From: Azospirillum tabaci
GTDB lineage: Bacteria; Pseudomonadota; Alphaproteobacteria; Azospirillales; Azospirillaceae
Assembly (NCBI RefSeq): GCF_014596085.1
Contig: NZ_JACCJY010000002.1
Coordinates: 310,001 to 374,000 of the forward strand
Length of the DNA stretch: 64,000 bases
Reading direction: 5' to 3'
Under the pieces are notes generated by a model. That model saw only the letters and a list, made by a program, of their open reading frames with translations. It was not told the DNA's origin and did not search any database. A program made the translations under genes and the position numbers. How positions within the stretch are numbered: position 1 is the stretch's first letter; the number at the start of each line of letters is the position of its first letter. This document shows positions 21,205 through 29,091 of this stretch, piece by piece.

Positions 21205-21335
21205 TGGGGGCATTGCCCCCACCCTCCCCGCTTCGCGGGTCCTCTCCCTCCCCCGCTGCGCAGGGGAGGGATTTTTCGTGTGGGCAACGCCAATTCCCTC
21301 CCCTGCGAAACGGGGGAGGGTCAGGGAGGGGGCAA
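21205..21335. repeat. GC-rich palindromic intergenic repeat, copy 3
   Basis: Two nested palindromes fill the gap between the convergent DUF1150 and small secreted protein genes. CTCCCTCCCCCGCTGCGCAGGGGAGGG is followed by TTCCCTCCCCTGCGAAACGGGGGAGGG (each shown in part) and a TCAGGGAGGGGGCAA tail. The second half is nearly identical to copy 4. It can form strong hairpins and probably acts as a two-way terminator. Confidence 0.8.
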
Positions 21336-21345
21336 CGCACTCAAC

Positions 21346-21672
21346 TCATTCCTTCGGGCTCAACAAGCACGACGTCCGGTTCCGCGTCACGATGGCCAGG
21401 CTGTTCTCCGGCTCACCCGCCCGGCGGAAGCGCAACGAATTCAACTGGCTGGCGACGCTGAGCGACAGGACGTTCAGATCGGTCTCGTCGATGATCTTCT
21501 CGCCGTCCTGCCAGCACTGGATGCGCACGCGGCCCTTGGGAACCCCGACGTCGATGCCGCCGGGCTGCACCCCCGCGTCGCTGCTCCTCTTGCGGACCAC
21601 CGTCGCGTCGGCGGCACCACCGACGAGGGGGAGCGCCGCGATCGCCGCCATGAGAAGGAGTTTTCGGACCAT
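21346..21672 (-). CDS. small secreted protein of unknown function
   Basis: A 108-residue protein with a clear signal peptide (MVRKLLLMAAIAALPLVGGA, cleavage near ADA). The mature part contains RVRIQCWQDGEKIIDETDLN and two cysteines (in IQCWQ and RTSCLL) that could form a disulfide. I do not recognise the family. GGGAGG lies 7 nt before the ATG, and the gene starts 24 bp after the OmpA-like gene, so it is the last gene of that operon. It is a candidate periplasmic partner of the OmpA-like or CsgG-like proteins. Confidence 0.75.
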   Translation of the reverse strand: MVRKLLLMAAIAALPLVGGAADATVVRKRSSDAGVQPGGIDVGVPKGRVRIQCWQDGEKIIDETDLNVLSLSVASQLNSLRFRRAGEPENSLAIVTRNRTSCLLSPKE

Positions 21673-21696
21673 GGCGCGCCCTCCCTTCCGTCTCGA

Positions 21697-22566
21697 TCAC
21701 TGGATGGGCCGGAACTCGACGCGCCGGTTGCGGCTGTCGGTCGGGTCGGGGGTCAGCGGCTGGCTCTTGCCGAGGCCAGCGATGGCGATGCGCTGCGGCT
21801 CGATGTGATGGACGCGCACCAGATACTCGCCCACCGACACGGCCCGACGTTCGGAAAGGGCGAGGTTGTACTGCTCGCTTCCCACGGCGTCGGTGTGCCC
21901 TTCGATGACGAGGCGGAGCTGCGGGTCCTGCGACATCAGCCCGCCGACCGCGTCGACGTAGGAATAGAACTCCTTCGGGACGTCGGCGGAGTTGAAGGCG
22001 AAGTTGATGCGGAAGCCGAAGCCGTTGGTCGGGCGGGTCTCCGCCGGGGTTTCCGGCGCGGAGAGGGTGGCCGGCTGCACGCCGCCGGCGCGACGCGGGG
22101 CGGTCGGCGGCGGGGCGACCGGCGGGGCCGCGGCCTCCTGAACGGGCGCGCGCTTGGGCTTGGGCTGGGGCGCCGGTTCCGGCTGGGCCACGGGGGCGGT
22201 CGGCGGGCTGTAGCTCTGTTGCGGGGTCGCCTGCTGCTGAGCGGGCGCGCCGTAGTTCACGCTGTCGGTCGGGCGCGGGCGGTTGGCGCTGTTCATGCCG
22301 CCGCCGATGATCTCGATGCTGCGGGTGCGGATCTTCGGCTGCTCGGTGCCATCGGTCGGCGCCGGGCCGGGCTTCACGGCCTCGCGCAGCTCGTCCACGG
22401 TCGGCGGACGCTCGAACATCATGACCCGGTTGCCGCCGGAGCCCTCGACGGTCTGCGCCCGCGCGGGAACCGCCATGCAGGCCAAGGCGATCATGGGCAG
22501 GGCCAGCACGGGAAGCGCCACACCGCTCAGCAGTCGGGCGCTGGTCTTGGAGGTCGGTCGCGGCAT
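21697..22566 (-). CDS. OmpA family protein
   Basis: A 289-residue exported protein. The signal peptide spans about residues 1-39 (ending AVPARAQ), followed by a long Pro/Gln/Ala-rich linker (about 95-165) and a C-terminal OmpA peptidoglycan-binding domain. The domain begins INFAFNSADVPKEFYSYVDAVG, carries LRLVIEGHTDAVGSEQYNLALSERRA and ends with NRRVEFRPI; the Asp and Arg of the NxxLSxxRA region that bind diaminopimelate are conserved. There is no beta-barrel domain, so it is likely a periplasmic cell-wall tether. GGGAG lies 8 nt before the ATG. It is 119 bp downstream of the CsgG-like lipoprotein gene and precedes the small secreted gene. Confidence 0.9.
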   Translation of the reverse strand: MPRPTSKTSARLLSGVALPVLALPMIALACMAVPARAQTVEGSGGNRVMMFERPPTVDELREAVKPGPAPTDGTEQPKIRTRSIEIIGGGMNSANRPRPTDSVNYGAPAQQQATPQQSYSPPTAPVAQPEPAPQPKPKRAPVQEAAAPPVAPPPTAPRRAGGVQPATLSAPETPAETRPTNGFGFRINFAFNSADVPKEFYSYVDAVGGLMSQDPQLRLVIEGHTDAVGSEQYNLALSERRAVSVGEYLVRVHHIEPQRIAIAGLGKSQPLTPDPTDSRNRRVEFRPIQ

Positions 22567-22685
22567 CGGTGGTCTCCCATGATTCGGCGCGATGATTCGG
22601 CGTGGTGTTCTGTTGCCCCCTTCTTTACCCCGTCCCCCGCCCCCGCGCTGTGAGCCGGCCCACAACTCCCATCGTTGAGCCGATC

Positions 22686-24281
22686 CTATCGTTGAGCCGC
22701 CACGGCGGGCAGAACCTGCACGGCCATCTGCCGGCTGCGCACGCTGGTGCCCTGGATGCTGCTGTAGGCGCCCACCACGTCCGCCAGCGTCGCGCCGGGG
22801 ATGGGCTGAAGGTCCTCGGTCTTGTAGCGGTCGGCGATGCGGGTCCCGATCTCGTCCGGCGAGACGACGCAGGCGATGGTCTCGGAGGCGCCGGGACGGT
22901 CCATGCGCAGGTTGAAGGGCTTCTGCGCTCCCGGCGGGACCTCCACCTGCTGGTTGGCCTGGACGAAGCTGTCGGGTTGGAAGCGGTTGGGGAAGATGCG
23001 GGCCACCGACCCGGCGGCGTCCTGGTAGTAGCAATAGACGAAGCCGTTGGCGGTCGGCTGCACCTTGACCACCAGCGCCTCTCCGGCGCGGTAGCGCGGC
23101 TGCGGCCCGCGGTCGGAGCTGAGGACCAGATCGGGCGGCGCCCCGGCGGGCGTCGGCGTGGCGCGCGGCAGCCCCTCTCCGCCCGCGTTCGACACCGATT
23201 GCACACGCGGCGCCCCCGGCCCCTTCTGACCGCTGGGCTGGGCGAGCATGCGCTGATAGAGGTCGAAATCCACGCGACCGGTGGCGATCAGGTCATTGTC
23301 GGCCTGATAGCGGGAAATCGCGTCGCGGGTGCGCTCGTCGAGCTGGCCGCTGTCCGGCCCGTCGTAATAGCCCTCGGCCAGCAGGACGCGCTGGACGTAG
23401 GCGACGCGCTGCGACGGCGCCATACCGTCGAACCAGTCGCGCGCCTGCCCGGCGAAGGCCGGGTTGGTCTGGTCGATGCCCAGGCACTGCCAGTAGGGGG
23501 TGCGGGTCATCTTGCCCAGCACCTCGATCGTGCTGAGTTCGATCAGCGTGCGCACCGCCTGATGAAGCCCCTCGGACTTGTTGAGCGAAACGTTGAAGGA
23601 GAGGCCGGCCTTGCCGATCACTGCCCCGGCGTCCGCCCCCTTGCCCGACGAGATGATGGCGAGCGAATTGCTGGCCGACAGGCCGGGGATGATCTGGCGC
23701 GTCGCCAGTTCCCCGATGTTCAGGTCCACCGAGATCACCGACATCACCTGATCGGCGGAGATGCCCAGGTCGAAGGTCGGCAGAGAGATGCCGGCGCTGG
23801 CCGCCTCGCTCACCACGTTGTCGTCGAGTTGGGTAATGGCGCCGCGGACATAGTAGGACGGGGCGCGGAAGTTCGGCTGCACCCCGATCATCCAGTAGAG
23901 CGCGTTCACGTCGTCCAGCGTCGGCTCGAAATCGACGAAGCGGAAGGCGTTCGACCGCTCGGACATGCGCGACACGGCGGTGATGAGCATCTCCTTGGTG
24001 CCGCCTGCCACCCGTCCCGTCGCATCGGGGATGCCGTTGGATGTGATGAAGATGTCGCGCTTGCCATGGTTCCACATCAGCGTGTCCATGCAGCGCAGCG
24101 CCTCGCTGAAGTTGGACACGGTGCGCACGGGCGGGGTCTTCGGCTTCTGGACCAGGGTCGCCTGTTCGCCCGAAGTGACGCAGGCCCCCAGGAACAGGAG
24201 CGATGCGGCGACCGCCACTCGCGCGACACCGGTGCGCCGGAGACATCCCATGGTGTCGAATCCCATGGCCTGAAATCCCAT
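22686..24281 (-). CDS. lipoprotein with CsgG-like, peptidoglycan-binding-like and DUF4384 regions
   Basis: A 531-residue lipoprotein. After a hydrophobic signal comes a lipobox LGAC (near residue 33). The next 250 residues (TVSNFSEALRCMDTLMW...EMLITAVSRMSERSNAFRFVDFEP...ISVDLNIGELATRQIIPG) resemble CsgG/HfaB-type outer-membrane secretion lipoproteins. About residues 300-345 (VLLAEGYYDGPDSGQLDERTRDAISRYQADNDL) resemble a peptidoglycan-binding domain 1. The C-terminus (LVLSSDRGPQPRYRAGEALVVKVQPTANGFVYCYYQDAAGSVARIFPN) is DUF4384-like, sharing its pattern with the protein at 19439. Three ATGs compete; the first (24281) follows GGGAG at 7 nt. A role in secretion or surface anchoring is inferred. 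Confidence 0.8.
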   Translation of the reverse strand: MGFQAMGFDTMGCLRRTGVARVAVAASLLFLGACVTSGEQATLVQKPKTPPVRTVSNFSEALRCMDTLMWNHGKRDIFITSNGIPDATGRVAGGTKEMLITAVSRMSERSNAFRFVDFEPTLDDVNALYWMIGVQPNFRAPSYYVRGAITQLDDNVVSEAASAGISLPTFDLGISADQVMSVISVDLNIGELATRQIIPGLSASNSLAIISSGKGADAGAVIGKAGLSFNVSLNKSEGLHQAVRTLIELSTIEVLGKMTRTPYWQCLGIDQTNPAFAGQARDWFDGMAPSQRVAYVQRVLLAEGYYDGPDSGQLDERTRDAISRYQADNDLIATGRVDFDLYQRMLAQPSGQKGPGAPRVQSVSNAGGEGLPRATPTPAGAPPDLVLSSDRGPQPRYRAGEALVVKVQPTANGFVYCYYQDAAGSVARIFPNRFQPDSFVQANQQVEVPPGAQKPFNLRMDRPGASETIACVVSPDEIGTRIADRYKTEDLQPIPGATLADVVGAYSSIQGTSVRSRQMAVQVLPAVAAQR

Positions 24282-24313
24282 GGCCTCACTCCCTGAACGT
24301 TCAGCGGACTGGT

Positions 24314-24892
24314 TCAGCGGGCCGACACGCGCGTGCTGTCGCCGCCGGGACGCACGGTGATGGTGATCTTCTTGGACAGGATCGGCGGCTCGTGCGGGAT
24401 GTGCTCCGCATCGCCCATCAGAAGCTGCAGCGTGTGCCGGCCCGGCGGCAGCTCCAGATAGGTTTCCGTCTGGCCCTTGCCGAAATGGATGTAGTTGCGG
24501 TTGTTGGGGAGCGGCTCGTCCATCGGCGGCAGGTCGGTGTCCACCAGCAGGTGATGGTGGCCGGTGTTGTCCCGGCGCACGCCCGCCGGGGCGACGCCGA
24601 AGTTCCGCAGCCCGAACCACACCTTGAAGCGGCCCCTCACCACTTCGCCGTCGTTGGGCCAACCGATGTAGAGATAGGCGTCCTTCGGCGCCGCCGTCCG
24701 TCCGGACTTCGCCGCGTCCGGGGTGGAGGGCGTGCTTTCATGCTCGTGCCCGGGGCTGGCGGGCTGAGGCGTGTTGGTGGTGTCGGACAGCGGCTTGTCC
24801 AACGCGTCGGCTTCCGGCGACGACTGCGCGGCCACCGGCCCGGCGGCGAGCAGGACGGCCAGAAGGACCGGGACGGCGGCGGTGCGCATCAT
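24314..24892 (-). CDS. exported DUF4399 protein, copy B
   Basis: A 192-residue periplasmic protein with a signal peptide (MMRTAAVPVLLAVLLAAGPVAAQ), a disordered Ser/Thr/Pro linker and one DUF4399 domain: YLYIGWPNDGEVVRGRFKVWFGLRNFGVAPAGV, then NTGHHHLLVDTD and LELPPGRHTLQLLMGDAEHIPHEPP. The GHHH run and the closing HIPHEPP suggest a metal site, which is inference. It closely resembles the upstream gene (copy A) and arose by tandem duplication. GGAGG lies 5 nt before the ATG at 24892. It starts 24 bp after copy A and lies 32 bp before the CsgG-like gene. Confidence 0.85.
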   Translation of the reverse strand: MMRTAAVPVLLAVLLAAGPVAAQSSPEADALDKPLSDTTNTPQPASPGHEHESTPSTPDAAKSGRTAAPKDAYLYIGWPNDGEVVRGRFKVWFGLRNFGVAPAGVRRDNTGHHHLLVDTDLPPMDEPLPNNRNYIHFGKGQTETYLELPPGRHTLQLLMGDAEHIPHEPPILSKKITITVRPGGDSTRVSAR

Positions 24893-24916
24893 GACTTCCT
24901 CCCTGTCACGCTCTCG

Positions 24917-25366
24917 TTAAGGGACGATGATGGTGATCTTCTGCGACATGATCGGCGGGTCGTGCGGCACATGGTCCGCGTCGCCCAGGACCATCTGGAG
25001 CGTGTGCCGGCCCGGCGGCAGTTCCAACCGCACCTCCGTCTGACCGCCGCCGAAATGCAGCGACTGCTTGGTGTTCGGGATGGGTTCGTCGTAGGTGGCG
25101 AGGTCGGTGTCCACAAGCAGGTGATGGTGGCCGGTGTTCTCCTTGCGGATGCCCGCGGGAGCGATGCCCATGTTCTGCAAGCCCATGCGGACCCACAGCT
25201 TTCCGCCGGAAATGGTGGTGCCGTTCGACGGCCACATGATGTAGGCACGCGCCCCTTCCGGCGCCTTCTCCCGCCCGTTTGAACTTTGAGCGTTTGCACT
25301 TTGGGCCGACGCCGCGCCCGGCAACAGGAGCAGCGCGGCCGCCACGATCATGGCGGCATGAGGCAT
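24917..25366 (-). CDS. exported DUF4399 protein, copy A
   Basis: A 149-residue periplasmic protein: signal peptide (MPHAAMIVAAALLLLPGAASAQ), short linker, then a DUF4399 domain (AYIMWPSNGTTISGGKLWVRMGLQNMGIAPAGI, NTGHHHLLVDTD, LPPGRHTLQMVLGDADHVPHDPPIMSQKITI). It lacks the long linker of copy B. GAGG lies 5 nt before the ATG. It is the first gene of the five-gene minus-strand operon, whose promoter should lie in 25367-25611, shared with the divergent channel gene. Confidence 0.85.
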   Translation of the reverse strand: MPHAAMIVAAALLLLPGAASAQSANAQSSNGREKAPEGARAYIMWPSNGTTISGGKLWVRMGLQNMGIAPAGIRKENTGHHHLLVDTDLATYDEPIPNTKQSLHFGGGQTEVRLELPPGRHTLQMVLGDADHVPHDPPIMSQKITIIVP

Positions 25367-25611
25367 GGACACCTCGCTCTTCTGGCTCTTCTCTTTGGGA
25401 ATTTCAATCTTATGCTTGGTGGACGAGCAATGTTCGCGGTTTTTCGGACCTCATCCTTTCTCTCCCCACCCTCCGAATATTAAGGGGCGAAGGCGATCCC
25501 CGACCACCCCACTTTGCGCGAAGAGCGCGGCCTCGCCGCCTATTCCTATTTTGGGCTTGACGGTTGCGCTCCCGGTGCGAAGGTCACGGGGCAGGAGGTT
25601 GCCGGTCCCGC

Positions 25612-27078
25612 ATGCCCGATTCATCCCGCCTCGCCCCGCTTCCCGTCGGCCCCACCGGCGCGCCGCCGCGCCTCGGCTTCCGCCACCTGCTGGCCCCGGC
25701 TCTGCTGACTCTCGCAGCCGCCGGAGCGGCGGGGCACCGGCCATGGCTGTCCGGCCACATCACCCCTATCGCGGGCGCCATGGTGGCGGACGCGCTGGCC
25801 TCGCTGCTCGCCGCGGTGGCGTGGCTGGGGGCAGCGTGGCTGGGGTCGCGGGTCATTGACCTCGTGGTGGCGCGCAATGCCCGCGCCACGCCGATGCCGC
25901 GCCTGCTGACCGACCTGCTGCGCGCGCTGCTCTACGGGCTGGCGGTGCTGGGCATCCTGGCCTTCGTGCTGGGGCAGCCGGTGACCGGGCTGGTCGCCAC
26001 CTCCGGCGTGGTGATCGCGGTTCTGGGCTTCGCGCTGCGCAACATGATCGCCGACATCTTTTCCGGCATCGCGCTGAACGTCGAGCATCCCTACCGCATC
26101 GGCGACTGGGTCGAGCTGACCCCCGGCGTGACCGGGCGGGTGGACGAGATCAACTGGCGGGCCACCCGGCTGATCACGTTGGACGGCACGGCGCTGGTGG
26201 TGCCAAACGGGCTGGCCGCGGGCAACCGCATCACCAACTACAGCCAGCCCGGCAGCGGCTTTCGCGCCGGCGTGCCGGTGACTCTCGACGCTGAGGTGCC
26301 GGTGGCCCGCGCCAAGCGGATCATCCTGTCGGCCATCGTCTGCTGCGACGCCGTTCCCACCGAGCCGCGGCCCGACGTGGTGGTGGAATCGATCACGCTG
26401 AACGGCGTCACCTATCAGGCGCGATTCTGGGTGGCGGATTATTCCCGGCTGGCCGCGACCCGCGACGCCGTGGCGACCACCATCCTGGAGCATCTGGCCC
26501 GCGCCGGGCTGGAGCCGGCCAGCCCCAAGCAGGAGATGCGCCGCCGCAGCAACCGCCCGCCGCCCTGTTCGGCGCTGGGGCTGGGGCGGGACCTGCTGTC
26601 CCATGTGGACCTGTTCGCCGCCTTCCACCCTGAGGAGATCGACGAACTGGCCTCCGGCATGCACCTGCGCCATGTCGCCGCCGGGGAGGCCGTGGTCCGC
26701 CAGGACGAAACCGGGACCTCCCTCTTCCTGGTGGCCGAGGGCGCGCTGGACGTGCGCGGGGCCTTCGGGGGGCGGACGCTTCTGCTCGACCACATGGGGC
26801 CGGGCGACGTGTTCGGGGAGATGTCGCTGCTGACCGGCCAGCCGCGCAGCGCGTCGGTGATCGCCAACACCGACGCCGTGGTCTACGAGTTGGACAAGGA
26901 GGCGCTCGACCCCGTTCTGCGCCGCCGTCCGGAACTGGCCGCCCGGCTGGCCGACCTGATGGGCCTGCGCCAGCGCCGCAACGACGCCCACCGCCGCGCC
27001 AGCGCCCCCGCCGCCGTGATCCAGACGACGACCGAGCATGACCTGCTGGCCCGGCTGAAGACGTTCTTCAGTTTGTGA
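25612..27078 (+). CDS. MscS-family channel with C-terminal cyclic-nucleotide-binding domain (bCNG type)
   Basis: A 488-residue inner-membrane protein. Several N-terminal helices (about 22-140) end in the pore-lining MscS helix (VVIAVLGFALRNMIADIFSG), followed by the MscS beta domain (HPYRIGDWVEL...GRVDEINWRATRLITLDG). From about residue 335 it carries a cNMP domain with cassette GEMSLLTGQPRSASVIA. Proteins of this build are described as bacterial cyclic-nucleotide-gated channels, in which the ligand rather than tension controls opening. A CHASE2 cyclase is encoded 6 kb away. The ATG at 25612 has AGGAGG 13 nt upstream, which is a little far, but no other start fits. It is divergent from the DUF4399 operon and its stop lies 1 bp from the convergent DUF2336 gene. 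Confidence 0.9.
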   Translation: MPDSSRLAPLPVGPTGAPPRLGFRHLLAPALLTLAAAGAAGHRPWLSGHITPIAGAMVADALASLLAAVAWLGAAWLGSRVIDLVVARNARATPMPRLLTDLLRALLYGLAVLGILAFVLGQPVTGLVATSGVVIAVLGFALRNMIADIFSGIALNVEHPYRIGDWVELTPGVTGRVDEINWRATRLITLDGTALVVPNGLAAGNRITNYSQPGSGFRAGVPVTLDAEVPVARAKRIILSAIVCCDAVPTEPRPDVVVESITLNGVTYQARFWVADYSRLAATRDAVATTILEHLARAGLEPASPKQEMRRRSNRPPPCSALGLGRDLLSHVDLFAAFHPEEIDELASGMHLRHVAAGEAVVRQDETGTSLFLVAEGALDVRGAFGGRTLLLDHMGPGDVFGEMSLLTGQPRSASVIANTDAVVYELDKEALDPVLRRRPELAARLADLMGLRQRRNDAHRRASAPAAVIQTTTEHDLLARLKTFFSL

Positions 27079-27079
27079 C

Positions 27080-28249
27080 TCAGTTGCTCAGTGGAGAGAA
27101 GGGCATCCCCGCCTGCTCCAGCGCCTTTTCGATCACCTCCGCCGAGGTCTGGTCGAATAGTTGCAGCAGCAGGTCGTCGATCTCCCGGTCCTGGCTGTTG
27201 CCGCAGGCGTCGAACAGGGTGGCGATGGCCTCCGTCTGGAAGCGCTCGCGGCCCTCGTCGCCGCCACGGTAGTCCAGCGCCTTCGCCACCGCGATGGCGA
27301 CGCGGAAGGGCTTCAGCAGGGTGAAGGACAAACCCGCCTTGGCGAACAGCCCCTTCAGCGCGTGCGGCCCGCCGTCCCAGGCGAGTTGACGGGCGTTCTC
27401 CGGCGGCAGGTTTGCGCGCACCGCCATGCCGGCGTCGAACAGCGCGATCTCCCCGGCGCACAGCGCGCGGAAGAGCAGCGGCGCCGACAGCCTCCCGCGG
27501 ATCAGCAGATGCCGGGCAAGAAGCTCCACGTCCGCCTCCCGCGGGGTCAGCGGCTTGAGCAGGAGCAGGGTCACCGCCTCCCGCGCCCGCTCCACCAGGA
27601 TGCCGATCAGGCGGGGGTTGAGGCGGTGGGTGCGGATCAGCCGGTTGCGGATTTCCTCCGACACGAAGAGGATCAGCTTCTCCACCACCGCCGCCGACAG
27701 GTCGGGCCGCGCCGCCATCGCCTCGTTCACCGTGGCGACGCCACCCCAGCGGTCCAGCACGCTGTGCAGGGACGGCTCCGGGATGACGGCGCCCCGGTTG
27801 CGCAGAAGCTCGGTGATGACGATGACGTTGCCGTTGCGCACCAGCGCGTCGGACACCGCGGGCGAAACGGAGCGGCGCCCGGCGATGGCAAGCTCCTTCG
27901 CCGGGCGCCGTTCGCGCAGGATGTCCAGGAGCAACCCTTCGCTCAGCTTCTCCGCGTGGCGCAGGATGGGAAAGGCCACCCGGTCGACGTCGCGGGCCAG
28001 CTTCTCCGCGAGCCCCTCCGTCAGCAGGGTGGAGTTGTGGATCTGCCACGCCACCGCCTCGCGCACGGCGGTCACCGCGTCGGCGGCGAAGCGTTGCAGG
28101 ATGTCCATGGCCAGCGCCCGCTCCGCCTCGGCGAGGTCCCCCGCTTCCAGGTCGCGCACCAGATGGGTCATGGTGTCGATGCGCGCCTGGGCGTCGGGCG
28201 CCGCCAGCAGGCGTTCGACATCCTTCTGGCTGAGGGACCGCTTTGACAT
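27080..28249 (-). CDS. DUF2336 domain-containing protein
   Basis: A 389-residue soluble, helix-repeat protein (HEAT-like appearance: repeated LLxxLL-type amphipathic helices, e.g. LARDVDRVAFPILRHAEKLSE, LIRTHRLNPRLIGILVERARE). It fits the DUF2336 family of alphaproteobacteria, which has no assigned function. There is no signal peptide or membrane helix. The stop abuts the convergent channel gene. It starts 31 bp after the MarR-type gene on the same strand and may be co-transcribed with it. Confidence 0.82.
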   Translation of the reverse strand: MSKRSLSQKDVERLLAAPDAQARIDTMTHLVRDLEAGDLAEAERALAMDILQRFAADAVTAVREAVAWQIHNSTLLTEGLAEKLARDVDRVAFPILRHAEKLSEGLLLDILRERRPAKELAIAGRRSVSPAVSDALVRNGNVIVITELLRNRGAVIPEPSLHSVLDRWGGVATVNEAMAARPDLSAAVVEKLILFVSEEIRNRLIRTHRLNPRLIGILVERAREAVTLLLLKPLTPREADVELLARHLLIRGRLSAPLLFRALCAGEIALFDAGMAVRANLPPENARQLAWDGGPHALKGLFAKAGLSFTLLKPFRVAIAVAKALDYRGGDEGRERFQTEAIATLFDACGNSQDREIDDLLLQLFDQTSAEVIEKALEQAGMPFSPLSN

Positions 28250-28280
28250 GCGCTGGGTCTTCCGGAACGGACGCTCGGGA

Positions 28281-28811
28281 TCAATACTCCGGCGTATCGT
28301 AGCGGATCAGATCGCTCCACGCCCGCTCCAAACGGCGCAACGTGCGGTACGTCGTCTCCAGATCGGCGGCTTCCTCGTCGCTGCGGATCAGCGCCTCGCC
28401 CCGCACCGCCTCCAGCCCGCGCAGCGCCTCGCACAGCTTCAGGCCGCGCTCCGACAGGCGAAGCCGCGCCGTGCGCCGGTCGCGCTGCGAGGCGGAGCGG
28501 TCGACATAGCCCGCTTCCACCAGATGCTTCAGGTTGTAGGAGGCGTTGGAGCCGAGATAGTAGCCGCGCTCCAGCAGGTCGCGCACCGACAGTTCCTCGC
28601 CGCCGATGTTGATCAGCATCAGGGCCTGGCCGGGGCTGAGGTCGTCGATCCCGATGCGCGCAAGCTCCATCCGCAGCACGTCCAGGAAGCGCCGGGTCAT
28701 GCTCTCGATGATTCGGCCAAGATCGGTGTAGACGGCGGGCAGGGACGCACTCGCCGGAGCGGCGCTGTCCGGCACGGCTGGGGTCGGCTGCTGCTTGGCG
28801 GTGGCGCTCAT
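28281..28811 (-). CDS. MarR-family winged-helix regulator, LdtR-like
   Basis: A 176-residue regulator. After a disordered Ala/Pro N-terminus, the winged-helix domain reads SPGQALMLINIGGEELSVRDLLERGYYLGSNASYNLKHLVEAGYVDRSASQRDRRTARLRLSERG, a MarR-type fold. The YYLGSNASYNLKHLVE recognition helix is like that of the LdtR group of alphaproteobacteria, linked to L,D-transpeptidase and stress genes. GGGAG lies 7 nt before the ATG. The divergent region (28812-29091) contains an AT-rich stretch near 28902-28930 that stands out and could be its operator, although it is not a perfect palindrome. Confidence 0.87.
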   Translation of the reverse strand: MSATAKQQPTPAVPDSAAPASASLPAVYTDLGRIIESMTRRFLDVLRMELARIGIDDLSPGQALMLINIGGEELSVRDLLERGYYLGSNASYNLKHLVEAGYVDRSASQRDRRTARLRLSERGLKLCEALRGLEAVRGEALIRSDEEAADLETTYRTLRRLERAWSDLIRYDTPEY

Positions 28812-29091
28812 CGCGATACTCCCGCTTTGAAAAGAACCTTCATGGTATGGCGTCAATCCAATTCCGAACGGTGGACGGTTCACCCGTCCTTCTGCCCCAA
28901 GAATGATAAGATTTTAGTTTAATTTGTGGAAACAATGTTGAGACATGGCGGCCCTGCGCGGCCCCGCGTGCCGGAACCGCCCCATCCGCCTTCTGTTGCA
29001 CCCCAGTCGCTGCAACCCGGAGGAGCCCGATCATGCGCCATTCCACACGCTGTCCCGACACGCCGCGAGCGCGCCGCCGGAGGGTCCGCTG

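Noticed and set aside
28902-28930. Operator of the LdtR-like regulator
   Set aside because: The segment is AT-rich and well placed but not a clear palindrome, so it is mentioned in the gene entry rather than called as a site.
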